Shown in pieces: positions 23,515 through 31,804 of a stretch of DNA of 64,000 bases. Made by a program: the position numbers and the translations under genes. The first letter of the stretch is position 1. Every line of letters begins with the position of its first letter. The notes under the pieces were generated by a model that did no database searches, was not told the DNA's origin, and saw only the letters and a list, made by a program, of their open reading frames with translations. Location of the stretch: the NCBI GenBank assembly GCA_017521925.1, contig JAFXBG010000008.1, positions 1-64,000 on the forward strand, read 5' to 3'. The DNA is from Clostridia bacterium. GTDB taxonomy: Bacteria; Bacillota; Clostridia; Oscillospirales; Acutalibacteraceae.

Positions 23515-24375
23515 ATGAGTAACAAGGTTTTAGTTTTTTCTGACAGTACCATCGACCTTACCCCTGAGCTTTATGAAAGATACGGCATCAAGACAATTCC
23601 CATGCACATCAACTTAGGCGGTAAAACCTACGAGGACAACGTAAACCTTACCACTACCGAGCTTTTTGACCATTATTATGAAACGAAAGAGCTCCCAAAA
23701 ACAGCAGCTATCAACAGCGAGGAGCTTATTGACACTTTCAAGCCTTATATTGAAGATGGTTATGAGATTGTTTACGTAAGCTTAGGCTCGGCTCTTTCTG
23801 TTAGCTACAGAAGCTCAGTTTTAGCCGCCGAGGAGCTTGAAGGCAAGCTTCACACAATTGACTCCTGCTCTTTAAGCACAGGTGCAGGTTTGCTTACAAT
23901 CGAAGCCGCAATAAGAGCTCAGCAGGGTATGGAGGCTTCTCGGATTGCCGAAGAGGTAAGAGCTTTAAATCAGAAAAACCACGCCAGCTTTATCCTTGAT
24001 ACGCTTGAGTTTATGAAGGCAGGCGGCAGATGCTCAGCCGTTGCTGCTTTTGGTGCAAACCTTCTGGGTCTTAAGCCTTGTATCGGAGTTGATAACTCTA
24101 AAAACGGTGCTATGGGTGTTACCAAGAAGTACCGCGGTAAGCTTAACAAGGTTATTACCGACTATATTGACGACACATTAGCCGCTTACGACAATATCAA
24201 AACAGACCGTGTTTTTGTTACTTATTCTTCTGACAAGGATGATATTGTTAAGACAGCAGTTGATTATGTTAAGAGCAAGGGGATTTTCAAAGAAGTTTTT
24301 GTTACCCGTGCAAGCTGTACTATTTCAAGCCACTGCGGTCCTGCTACTCTTGGCGTGTTATTTATGACAGAATAA
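23515..24375 (+). CDS. DegV family fatty-acid-binding protein
   Basis: A 286-residue cytosolic protein of the DegV/FakB family, which binds a fatty acid and hands it to the kinase FakA for phosphorylation. Family landmarks are the start VFSDSTIDLTPELYERYGI, the central TIDSCSLSTGAGLL, FILDTLEFMKAGGR and the end HCGPATLGVLFM. No FakA or DAK-type partner gene is next to it. GAAAGGAAGC precedes the ATG. A terminator follows at 24383. Confidence 0.93.
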   Translation: MSNKVLVFSDSTIDLTPELYERYGIKTIPMHINLGGKTYEDNVNLTTTELFDHYYETKELPKTAAINSEELIDTFKPYIEDGYEIVYVSLGSALSVSYRSSVLAAEELEGKLHTIDSCSLSTGAGLLTIEAAIRAQQGMEASRIAEEVRALNQKNHASFILDTLEFMKAGGRCSAVAAFGANLLGLKPCIGVDNSKNGAMGVTKKYRGKLNKVITDYIDDTLAAYDNIKTDRVFVTYSSDKDDIVKTAVDYVKSKGIFKEVFVTRASCTISSHCGPATLGVLFMTE

Positions 24376-24382
24376 ATTTTAA

Positions 24383-24416
24383 GCACCTCTTACAAATTAA
24401 GAGGTGCAATTTTATT
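24383..24416 (+). terminator. Terminator of the DegV gene
   Basis: Perfect stem GCACCTCTTA / TAAGAGGTGC (24383-24392 with 24398-24407), then AATTTTATTT. Confidence 0.8.
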
Positions 24417-24450
24417 TATATCAACGAACAAATTAGGGCGAAAATGCAAA

Positions 24451-24486
24451 TTTTACCAGAAATGTAACGTTTTTTACCAGAATGTA
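24451..24486 (+). promoter_or_regulatory. Direct repeat ahead of the TetR gene, possible operator
   Basis: TTTTACCAGAAATGTA at 24451-24466 is repeated as TTTTACCAGAATGTA at 24472-24486, a 21-base period (two helical turns). The second copy overlaps the expected -35 region of a TATAAT box at 24508-24513, upstream of the regulator gene. Confidence 0.5.
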
Positions 24487-24552
24487 GATTTTTTTATTTA
24501 GATTTGTTATAATTGAAAAAAGATTATATTAATTACTGCAAGGGGTGTGGAA

Positions 24553-25122
24553 ATGGGAGCAAAAGGAAAGGCTACCGACAAAAGAATACTTGATGCCGCC
24601 GAAAAGCTTTTTTCAGAGCGTGGCTTTACGGCTGTAACAATGAAAGATATATGTGCCGCTTCATTTATTTCACGTGGCGGTCTTTACAGACACTATTCGT
24701 CTACAGCTATTATTTTCAACTCTATTATAGCACGTGAGCAGGAAAGAGCTTACTCAGCCCTTAAGCGTGCAAAGGACGGTGAGGTATCACCTGATAAAAT
24801 TCTTGAAGTGTATCTGGAACACAGAATGAGTCGTATCCTTGGGGAAGAATTTGGCATCGATAACGCAATTACCGAGTTTGCCGCAAATACTGAAAACGGC
24901 AGAGAGATTGCTACAAAAAGAGCCGAGGATTGCCTTAAGGTTATCGAGGAACTTATTAGAATGGGCAACAAAAGCGGTGTATATAATTGTAAAGAAGTTA
25001 AGGCTACCGCTAAGCAAATATGTTGGATTATAGAGGGAATGTTCAAGCATTCTGCCATTATCCCCGTTACCCAAAAAGACGTTGATAACCAGATCAAGCT
25101 TATAAATAAGATGCTTAAATAA
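24553..25122 (+). CDS. TetR/AcrR family transcriptional regulator
   Basis: A 189-residue DNA-binding repressor. The N-terminal helix-turn-helix is typical: RILDAAEKLFSERGFTAVTM, KDICAASFISRGGLYRHYSS. The C-terminal ligand-binding part (about 60-189) is variable and its effector cannot be inferred. The ATG at 24553 has AGGGGTGTGGAA in front; a GTG six bases earlier lies within that site. No obvious target operon is adjacent on the same strand, and a direct repeat in front suggests autoregulation. Confidence 0.92.
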   Translation: MGAKGKATDKRILDAAEKLFSERGFTAVTMKDICAASFISRGGLYRHYSSTAIIFNSIIAREQERAYSALKRAKDGEVSPDKILEVYLEHRMSRILGEEFGIDNAITEFAANTENGREIATKRAEDCLKVIEELIRMGNKSGVYNCKEVKATAKQICWIIEGMFKHSAIIPVTQKDVDNQIKLINKMLK

Positions 25123-25133
25123 AATAAAAAATT

Positions 25134-25176
25134 AACCGTGATTTGTACTTTGAATTTGCAAATCACGGTTTTCTTT
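25134..25176. terminator. Bidirectional terminator between TetR and lipoprotein genes
   Basis: Perfect 12-bp stem AACCGTGATTTG / CAAATCACGGTT (25134-25145 with 25159-25170), T runs on both sides. Confidence 0.85.
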
Positions 25177-25183
25177 TATCTGA

Positions 25184-25519
25184 TTATTTCTCTTTTGTAA
25201 GCACCATTACCTCGCCGCCTGCAGTGAGTGAAAGTTCATCGCCCTTAATGCTGAAGGTGTAGGGTGTTGTACCTAAAATTTCCTCTGTTTCTTCGTGGAA
25301 GATTATGGTGTTGTCTTTTATTTCATAGGTGTACTTAATTGTAAGAAGTCCGCCTAACGCATTGATTTCACCTGTAGCATCCTCATTAAAAATAAATGAC
25401 ATTTCAATATCATCCTCAGAAATAGTCCATTTGCCTACAAGCTCATTTGATTTAGCACAGGCACTAAGCATGGTACAAAGCATAAGGATTACCGCGATTA
25501 CAGATAATGTTTTTTTCAT
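25184..25519 (-). CDS. Small lipoprotein of unknown function
   Basis: A 111-residue lipoprotein with signal peptide and lipobox LSAC (Cys21) for attachment to the outer face of the membrane. The mature part (LVGKWTISEDDIEMSFIFNE, ATGEINALGG, YEIKDNTIIFH) has the short repeated strand pattern of a small beta-barrel of lipocalin-like or DUF5640-like type. No catalytic residues are evident. It has its own promoter and faces the TetR gene. Confidence 0.8.
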   Translation of the reverse strand: MKKTLSVIAVILMLCTMLSACAKSNELVGKWTISEDDIEMSFIFNEDATGEINALGGLLTIKYTYEIKDNTIIFHEETEEILGTTPYTFSIKGDELSLTAGGEVMVLTKEK

Positions 25520-25549
25520 AATTTCTACCCCTTTCGGTTTGTTAAAACA

Positions 25550-25578
25550 AGTATACTACCATTTGTTGAAATAATCAA
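25550..25578 (-). promoter_or_regulatory. Predicted promoter of the lipoprotein gene
   Basis: Minus-strand TTGATT, 17-base spacer, TATACT, about 30 bases ahead of the start. Confidence 0.55.
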
Positions 25579-25608
25579 CAAAAAAGGCTACGTTTTATCG
25601 TAGCCTTT
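25577..25608 (-). terminator. Terminator of the CofE-like ligase gene
   Basis: Perfect stem AAAGGCTACG / CGTAGCCTTT (25583-25592 with 25599-25608), T run on the minus strand; it touches the next promoter. Confidence 0.85.
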
Positions 25609-25614
25609 AAAAAT

Positions 25615-26796
25615 TTATTCTGTTGCGTAATTATCAAAGTAGCCCTGAATAAGGATACAAGGTGTACCTCTGTCACCTGAACCGCTGGTAAGGTCGCATA
25701 AACTTCCTAAAAGGTCGGTAAGACGTCTGGGTGTTGTACCCTGAGATGTCATATTGCCAACAAGGTTATCGTCCTTCTTCTTAATAAGCTCCTTCATAGC
25801 TTTTGCAAGTTCTTCACCCTTAAGACCTGCAAGGTCGTTGTCAGCAAAGTACTTCATCTTAATCTCGTTAGGTGTGCCCTCAAGACCTGATGTGTAACCG
25901 GGAGAAACAACGGGGTCTGCAAGCTCCCAGATACCGCCTACGGGGTCTTTAAAGCCGCCGTCACCATATACCATAACCTCCATATGCTTGCCTGTAGCCT
26001 CTAAAAGAGCTGCCTGAAGGTTGTTTACAAACTTATCGCAATCTCTGGGGAAGAGCTTAACCTTTTCCTCAGTTGCCTTGTTTGAACCAAGAATACCATA
26101 CTGGGGGTTAAAGCCAGAGCCGTCAACGCTTTCTGTAAGAATCTGGTCCATTCTGTAAACCTTTTCTGCACCTGCGTTTAAGAGAAGACGCTGAGTTCTG
26201 AAACGGGTGTGAATATCACAATTCAATACGTTCTTTGTGTAGTTAAGAATGTATCTGGGGTCATTAGAGAAAACAATCTCAATGTTGTCACCAAGGCTCT
26301 TGTAATACTCGATATAGTCAACACCTGTGAAAGTGTGCTTTGTTTCATAGCCAAAAACCTTACGGAATTCTTCTTCGTTGAAGCTGTCGCTGTAGGGGTT
26401 AACGCCCTTTTCGTCGATAGCGTCGAATGTTATAAAGGAGTTACCAACCTCGTCAGAGGGGTAAGAAAGCTGAACGTAAAGCTTCTTACAGCTTTTTGCA
26501 ATAGCGCGAAGCAAAATTGCAAAACGGTTACGGGAAAGAATGGGGAATACAATACCCAGGTCCTCGCCGCCAAATTTGTTGCGGATGTCAGTAGCAATCT
26601 GGTCAACAGTTGCGTAGTTGCCCTGTGTTCTTGCTACAACAGCCTCTGTAACGCCTACGATGTTTCTGTCCTGGAGTTCGAAATTTTCGTTCTCAGCAGC
26701 ATCTGTGATGCTTTTTACAATAGCTGCTACAAGGTCGTCACCTTCCTGAAAAATAGGGGTGATGATACCTCTTGAAACTACTCCGGTGTAATGCAT
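25615..26796 (-). CDS. CofE-like (F420-0:L-glutamate ligase family) protein
   Basis: A 393-residue protein resembling the COG1478 family of coenzyme F420-0:glutamate ligases, in the long form found in many Clostridia. Signs are an N-terminal MHYTGVVSRGIITPIFQEGD, the block NIVGVTEAVVARTQGNYATV and IVFPILSRNRFAILLRAIAK, and a late DPVGGIWELADPVVSPGY segment. No other F420 genes are in the window and such organisms are not known for F420, so the real substrate is probably different. It is monocistronic with a consensus-like promoter at 26839-26868. Confidence 0.72.
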   Translation of the reverse strand: MHYTGVVSRGIITPIFQEGDDLVAAIVKSITDAAENENFELQDRNIVGVTEAVVARTQGNYATVDQIATDIRNKFGGEDLGIVFPILSRNRFAILLRAIAKSCKKLYVQLSYPSDEVGNSFITFDAIDEKGVNPYSDSFNEEEFRKVFGYETKHTFTGVDYIEYYKSLGDNIEIVFSNDPRYILNYTKNVLNCDIHTRFRTQRLLLNAGAEKVYRMDQILTESVDGSGFNPQYGILGSNKATEEKVKLFPRDCDKFVNNLQAALLEATGKHMEVMVYGDGGFKDPVGGIWELADPVVSPGYTSGLEGTPNEIKMKYFADNDLAGLKGEELAKAMKELIKKKDDNLVGNMTSQGTTPRRLTDLLGSLCDLTSGSGDRGTPCILIQGYFDNYATE

Positions 26797-26838
26797 AGCT
26801 TTTACTTCCTTTCGTGTCCTAACTAAAAAAGACGATTA

Positions 26839-26868
26839 ATTATACATCTAAAATACCTTGTCTGTCAA
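26839..26868 (-). promoter_or_regulatory. Predicted promoter of the CofE-like gene
   Basis: Minus-strand TTGACA, 18-base spacer, TATAAT. Confidence 0.6.
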
Positions 26869-26943
26869 TAAAATTACTGCAATTTCAAAGAAAAAATCCT
26901 GCAAAAATTATTAAAATCCATCTTTACTTCTTTAATAGAAAAA

Positions 26944-28560
26944 TCAAAACTTTTCTTCCAATAATCTTTCGGTGCTGTTTGCTCTGAGTCTTACAGATTC
27001 ACTTAATGCAATGAACATAATAAGCCAAGGAGTATTTACAGGATTTGCAATATTTACAATGTCCTGAGTTGCGTAGGCGATAATAACACCAACACACATA
27101 AGTGCAAGGGGATTAACCTTGGAATTTTTAACTGCATTAAATATAGCAGAGCCGATGAATAAAAGATAGCTAATAAGTCCGAAAACGCCGACAGTTACAA
27201 GATAGTTAATGTAAACATTATGTGCGGCGTTGGTAGAAGAGTCTCCAAAACGTTTGAGAAGCTCGTCAAAATATACCCTGAATACATTGTAAAAAGTGTC
27301 AGGACCTGAACCGAAAAGCACCTCAAAGAAATTAAAGTCGCCCATAAGCTCAAAGGACTTAATCCAGAAGAAACCTCGGTGGGTACCCCATCTTTCGTCA
27401 AAACGGAAGAATCTTGAGAAACCGCTTAAACGTGTATCTGTGTTAATTGCTGAGTAGTAAATAAACATTGCAACAACTGCAATAATTCCGGTTATCACCA
27501 GAGCAGATGAACCTATAAAAGCAAATTTTTCAATGCCTTTGTTTTGCATTTTTGAACATACTACTGCAAGACCAAAGAATAAGGGGATAAATACGAATAC
27601 TAAATTATTATACACAAAAATTTCAGAAAAACTTGTGTAGCCCTTATTGTTTCCTTTCATCATAAGGTCAAAGAGCCACAAAAGCTTGGCACTTGCCATC
27701 ATAATAAAAAGGCAGAAGAAAAACCTTGAAAGCTTTTCCATATCACGGCTGAGGATAACAAGCATAACTGCAAAAGCAGCAAAGCAGCCTAAGAAACCAC
27801 CGTCAGAGGTTGCTACCAGAAGCCCCATAAACTGCAGACCTGTGCTTACGTAAGCAATGATTCTTAGAATTTTGTCTTTAGTTGCTACTGCAAGACCTAC
27901 CGAGAAAGGTAAAGCTACTGTAATCATAGCAGAGAGGTAGTTTTTGTTACCTATGGTAGATGTAAAGTTAATCTGTACGTTTTCGTTTGTCTGATACTTT
28001 GCGAAAATTCCAAGAATATCAATGTGATAGAAGTTAACTATTGCCACAAAGCTCATTATTGTCATACCTATAAACATAAAGTAAATAACATACTTTGAGT
28101 AATAGAAAAACCTGGATACACAGAAATAACAAATTGCCATTGTAAGGATCATCAGAAGACCCATATTTCTGCCGTAGCTTCCCAGCAACAGTTTGCTGAA
28201 AGCTTCACCGGGATTAGGTGCGGCAATGGTAGCTACAATAGCAGAAATAATTGTAACCCCTAAAAATGCAAGGATACCAATGTCGGTAATGTTTAGTTTG
28301 AAGGGGTCTTTATAGGTGCTGAACTTGTCAGCGGTGTTTTTCCCAAGGTGGTTTGCAAGCAAGATAACTGCCACAGCAACACCCACAACACCTGTAAGAA
28401 CTACATAAAGCCAGAATTTGTCTCTTCTTGCACTCTGATAGTAGTTTGTCAGAAACAATGGGAAAAGTGTGAACATCAAAATTGTGTAAAGAGTAACCAA
28501 AGCATGTGTAACTGTAAACTTAAGCTTCGGAGTCTTTACGGCTTTATTTTTTTTTGCCAT
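26944..28560 (-). CDS. O-antigen ligase family (Wzy/WaaL-like) membrane protein
   Basis: A 538-residue integral membrane protein with about 12 hydrophobic segments. The large loop around residues 380-450 (RWGTHRGFFWIKSFELM, then FGSGPDTF and AHNVYINYLVTVG) carries the Arg, Gly and H-x-x-Y pattern of the Wzy_C domain, which in known members polymerises or ligates polysaccharide on the outer face. No other glycan genes are adjacent, so the substrate is unknown. Its start is two bases from the stop of the upstream membrane-protein gene, so the two form an operon. Confidence 0.8.
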   Translation of the reverse strand: MAKKNKAVKTPKLKFTVTHALVTLYTILMFTLFPLFLTNYYQSARRDKFWLYVVLTGVVGVAVAVILLANHLGKNTADKFSTYKDPFKLNITDIGILAFLGVTIISAIVATIAAPNPGEAFSKLLLGSYGRNMGLLMILTMAICYFCVSRFFYYSKYVIYFMFIGMTIMSFVAIVNFYHIDILGIFAKYQTNENVQINFTSTIGNKNYLSAMITVALPFSVGLAVATKDKILRIIAYVSTGLQFMGLLVATSDGGFLGCFAAFAVMLVILSRDMEKLSRFFFCLFIMMASAKLLWLFDLMMKGNNKGYTSFSEIFVYNNLVFVFIPLFFGLAVVCSKMQNKGIEKFAFIGSSALVITGIIAVVAMFIYYSAINTDTRLSGFSRFFRFDERWGTHRGFFWIKSFELMGDFNFFEVLFGSGPDTFYNVFRVYFDELLKRFGDSSTNAAHNVYINYLVTVGVFGLISYLLFIGSAIFNAVKNSKVNPLALMCVGVIIAYATQDIVNIANPVNTPWLIMFIALSESVRLRANSTERLLEEKF

Positions 28561-28561
28561 T

Positions 28562-29233
28562 TTAACTCTCCTTTTTATTTTTTAAGCTAAGATTTGCCAG
28601 AGCTTTTACTGCTAAAGTTATGAGGAAAGCTCCGCCTAAAACTACTACAGCCCAGATTATTGACATATAAAAGGGCTGTTCATAAACATACAAAAAGGGA
28701 TACGGTCCGTGCCAGATTTTGAGCACATTAAGGGTTACGGAAACTACACCGTAAATCAGAGTTGGTATCATTGAATATACCGAGTGCCTGAATGTTATTT
28801 TTTCGCCCTTTTCAAGTAAACAAAGAGAAGTAAGTGAAATCAGTGGGCACAGGGTATGGTGGAAAAGATTAGGACCTTCAAACATCAAAGGCATAAATCC
28901 GCCCATCATTCCCATTGGAGCAAGCACAAACATAGTTACCAGAAAAGTTTCAGTAAGACAGCAGGCAGAGGAAAACTTAACTATCCTTACCCACTTTGGT
29001 GTGTTATCGGTACTTTTCAGTAAATCTCGTGCAGTATACAAGGCTACAATAAAAGCCGCCAACATAGAGAAAATATTGGAAAGCTGAGTGTAATACTTAA
29101 GCCAGCCTAAGGGGTGCAGGCTGTTGCTTTTGTAAAGCTCTGTCATAAGCCACAGGCCGAGTGCTTCCATAATTATCAGAATAATATTAACTGCAAGGAT
29201 AAATATTTTTCGGATTTTAAGTTGTTTGCTCAT
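28562..29233 (-). CDS. Pr6Pr-like multi-pass membrane protein
   Basis: A 223-residue protein with six hydrophobic segments. The pattern WLKYYTQLSNIFSMLAA, FHHTLCPLISL and YGVVSVTLNVLKIWHGPYPF resembles the Pr6Pr (FAR-17a/AIG1-like) membrane family of unknown role. The start at 29233 is chosen for its GGAAGGGGGATGTT site; a longer frame from 29254 adds seven residues without support. It is co-transcribed with the O-antigen-ligase-like gene from a promoter that overlaps the end of the hydrolase gene. Confidence 0.6.
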   Translation of the reverse strand: MSKQLKIRKIFILAVNIILIIMEALGLWLMTELYKSNSLHPLGWLKYYTQLSNIFSMLAAFIVALYTARDLLKSTDNTPKWVRIVKFSSACCLTETFLVTMFVLAPMGMMGGFMPLMFEGPNLFHHTLCPLISLTSLCLLEKGEKITFRHSVYSMIPTLIYGVVSVTLNVLKIWHGPYPFLYVYEQPFYMSIIWAVVVLGGAFLITLAVKALANLSLKNKKES

Positions 29234-29260
29234 AACATCCCCCTTCCGGAACAAATATTT

Positions 29261-29289
29261 ATTATATCATATTAAGAGGTGTTTTTCAA
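29261..29289 (-). promoter_or_regulatory. Predicted promoter of the membrane-protein operon
   Basis: Minus-strand TTGAAA, 17-base spacer, TATAAT; the -35 box overlaps the stop codon of the upstream hydrolase gene. Confidence 0.6.
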
Positions 29290-30263
29290 TCAATTCCGGA
29301 AACTTCTCTAAGCTTTCTGAATGCTTTAACGTATTTGTCGTTTTCATAGTAAAAAACAAGACCATGAGCAGCATCTTTGGAAGTAACAAGTATTTTTTCA
29401 AAATTGCCTGTGCTTGTGTTTTTTTCAAACATTTCAAATGGTACAACATCGTCAGCTTCACCGTGTGCAAACATAACAGGAAGTTTATTGTGCTGTAAGC
29501 TTTTTGCTGTGTTAACCTTTCCCAAGAATGAGCCGATTTTAAAATGTGCGACAAGGCTTACAAAGTTTGACATAAAGGAAGCAAGAAGTTTTGATTTGAA
29601 TACATCTGTAAGAGCAAAACCTATTACGTGCTTAGGCGTGTCAAAGCCGCAGTCGCAAACTGCACCTTTAACAGATTCCGGTAAATCAAGACCTAAAGCA
29701 TACATAACCGTAGATGCTCCCATAGAAACACCGGCAAGTAGGATTTTTGCATTGCCTGTATGGCGGTTATCAACGTACTTTATCCATTCAACAAGGTCAT
29801 ATCGCTCGTTTAAACCAAAGGTTATGTATTTGCCTTCGCTTTCTCCGTGAGTTCTCTGAACAATAAATAAAAGGTCAAAACCTTCCTCATAGTAAAACTT
29901 TGCTGAGGCTGAAAAATCAAAGTAAGGAAAAGAGCGGTAACCGTGGCAAAGTATCATAACTTGACCGCTTGATTTTTCATTTTCAAGGTAATAACCCTTT
30001 AAATTAAGACCGTCTTTTGACTTAATCCATACTTCTTCCTTACCTTTAAAATCCTTGAACCAGTAAATGCCCCTGCGAAAATATTCGTGATAGGGTCTTG
30101 TTCCTACCTTTTTTGCGGCGGCTTCTATCTGGTCTCCTTCATAAACTTTGCGTGTAAAGCTTCTGTCAAAGGCAATAAATCCAAAAACCACGCAGTACAT
30201 AAGTGCAATAAGTAAAACCGAAAGTATTATAATAATCGCTATCACAGTGTCACTTTCTTTCAT
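29286..30263 (-). CDS. Membrane-anchored alpha/beta hydrolase
   Basis: A 325-residue hydrolase with an N-terminal membrane helix (VIAIIIILSVLLIALMYCVV) and a soluble alpha/beta domain. The catalytic triad is visible: nucleophile elbow GVSMGAS, Asp in HGEADDVVP and His in DAAHGLV; the oxyanion region is CHGYRS. It resembles family members annotated as peptidase S9-like or BAAT-like esterases. The start is uncertain: 30263 (MKESDTV) has only a weak ribosome site, while the longest frame (30308) would begin inside a likely -35/-10 region (minus-strand TTGACA at 30314-30319). Confidence 0.82.
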   Translation of the reverse strand: MKESDTVIAIIIILSVLLIALMYCVVFGFIAFDRSFTRKVYEGDQIEAAAKKVGTRPYHEYFRRGIYWFKDFKGKEEVWIKSKDGLNLKGYYLENEKSSGQVMILCHGYRSFPYFDFSASAKFYYEEGFDLLFIVQRTHGESEGKYITFGLNERYDLVEWIKYVDNRHTGNAKILLAGVSMGASTVMYALGLDLPESVKGAVCDCGFDTPKHVIGFALTDVFKSKLLASFMSNFVSLVAHFKIGSFLGKVNTAKSLQHNKLPVMFAHGEADDVVPFEMFEKNTSTGNFEKILVTSKDAAHGLVFYYENDKYVKAFRKLREVSGID

Positions 30264-30334
30264 AAAAATTAACATAAAAATCCACTTTATATTTTGTACC
30301 ATAGACATTAATTTGTCAATATTCTTTTAGCGTG

Positions 30335-30363
30335 TTGACTACTTAATTTTGATTTTATATAAT
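30335..30363 (+). promoter_or_regulatory. Promoter of the deoxynucleoside salvage operon
   Basis: TTGACT, 17-base spacer, TATAAT, 28 bases ahead of the deoC start. No clear operator was seen. Confidence 0.65.
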
Positions 30364-30391
30364 TTATATATTATGTTTTAAGGTGATATTT

Positions 30392-31063
30392 ATGGATACA
30401 GAAAAAATCTTAAGTGCAGTGGACCATACTTTGCTTTCACAGACTGCTACAGAGACAGAAATTTTAGCTCTTTGCGACGATGGTTTAAAGTATAAAACCG
30501 CCAGTGTATGCATTCCTCTTTCCTATGTTAAAAGGGCTAAGGAATATGTTGGTGACAGGCTTAAAATCTGCACGGTTATAGGTTTTCCAAACGGTTATGT
30601 TACAGAAAATGTAAAATGTTTCGAAGCTACGGAAGCAGTAGCTCTGGGAGCTGACGAAATTGATATGGTAATAAATATAGGTGACGTTAAAAACGGAGAT
30701 TACCAAAAGATTTTAAAGGAAATCAAAGCTGTTAAAAAAGCTTGCGGAGGTAATGTATTAAAGGTTATTATCGAAACCTGTCTGTTAACTGAGGAAGAAA
30801 AGATTAAAATGTGCAAGGTGGTTTCTCAGTCGGGGGCAGATTTCATCAAGACTTCCACAGGTTTTTCGACAAAGGGTGCCACAGCCGAGGATATAAAGCT
30901 TTTTGCAGAGAATGTGGAGCCTCACGTAAAAATCAAAGCCGCAGGCGGAATATCAAGCCTTGAAGATGCCGAGCTTTTTATGAATCTCGGTGCAAGCCGT
31001 CTTGGCACAAGCAAAGTTGTAAAGATAATCAAGAATTCAGGTGACGATAATGGAGCATATTAA
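30392..31063 (+). CDS. deoC: Deoxyribose-phosphate aldolase
   Basis: Splits 2-deoxyribose 5-phosphate into glyceraldehyde 3-phosphate and acetaldehyde, the last step of deoxynucleoside breakdown. The 223-residue TIM barrel shows VDHTLL at the start, VCIPLSYV, the Schiff-base lysine in DFIKTSTGF, a second lysine in [10 protein letters not shown] and AAGGISS. ATG 30392 has AAGGTG in front; the GTG within that site is not used. It leads a deoC-deoD-deoB-tdk operon and overlaps deoD by 14 bases. Confidence 0.96.
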   Translation: MDTEKILSAVDHTLLSQTATETEILALCDDGLKYKTASVCIPLSYVKRAKEYVGDRLKICTVIGFPNGYVTENVKCFEATEAVALGADEIDMVINIGDVKNGDYQKILKEIKAVKKACGGNVLKVIIETCLLTEEEKIKMCKVVSQSGADFIKTSTGFSTKGATAEDIKLFAENVEPHVKIKAAGGISSLEDAELFMNLGASRLGTSKVVKIIKNSGDDNGAY

Positions 31064-31802
31064 AACCCCCCACATTAGTTTACAGGATGAAATAGCCTTT
31101 GGCAAAACCGTGCTTATGCCCGGCGACCCCTTAAGGGCAAAGTTTATTGCGGAAAATTTTCTTGAAAACCCGAAACTTGTTAATAATGTACGCGGTATTC
31201 AGGGGTACACAGGATACTATAGGGGTGTTAAAGTCAGCGTTATGGCAAGCGGTATGGGTATGCCATCTATAGGTATTTATTCCTACGAGCTTTTTAAATT
31301 TTTCTCAGTGCAGAACATTATCCGCGTAGGTAGTGCAGGTGCTATTAATGAGGACGTAAAGCTTAAGGATGTTGTGGTTGGCATTGGTGCTTCTACCAAT
31401 TCAAATTTCCAGAGTCAGTACGGACTTAAGGGCAGTATTGCACCTGTGTGCAGTTTTGATTTGCTTAAAGCGGTAAATACTGCTTCAGAAAATACTGATA
31501 TAAATATAAAGGTTGGCTCTCTATTTTCCTCTGATACCTTTTATGACGACACAACCCCTGCCAAAGAGTGGGGTAAGGTGGGATGTTTAGCTGTGGAAAT
31601 GGAAGCGGCGGCACTTTACTTAACAGCTCAAAGACTTGGTATGCGTGCCTTGGCTGTATGCACAATTTCCGATTTAGTGTATCCGCCCTTTGACTCTTTA
31701 GAAGCAGAGGACAGAGAAAAAACCTTCACCGATATGATGCGTTTAGCATTGGAAACTGCTGTACTGGCCGAAAAATTACCCACACTTTTACCTAAGGAAT
31801 AA
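31050..31802 (+). CDS. deoD: Purine-nucleoside phosphorylase, DeoD type
   Basis: Phosphorolyses purine (deoxy)nucleosides to base and (deoxy)ribose 1-phosphate. The 250-residue protein begins with the family block [28 protein letters not shown] and contains [17 protein letters not shown] and VEMEAAALY followed by the catalytic Asp in SDLV. The ATG at 31050 lies inside the end of deoC, behind AGGTGACGATA. Its product feeds DeoB. Confidence 0.95.
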   Translation: MEHIKTPHISLQDEIAFGKTVLMPGDPLRAKFIAENFLENPKLVNNVRGIQGYTGYYRGVKVSVMASGMGMPSIGIYSYELFKFFSVQNIIRVGSAGAINEDVKLKDVVVGIGASTNSNFQSQYGLKGSIAPVCSFDLLKAVNTASENTDINIKVGSLFSSDTFYDDTTPAKEWGKVGCLAVEMEAAALYLTAQRLGMRALAVCTISDLVYPPFDSLEAEDREKTFTDMMRLALETAVLAEKLPTLLPKE

Positions 31803-31804
31803 AT

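Noticed and set aside
25615..26796. Evidence for an F420 biosynthesis locus
   Set aside because: Only a CofE-like gene is present; no CofC, CofD or FO synthase is in the window.
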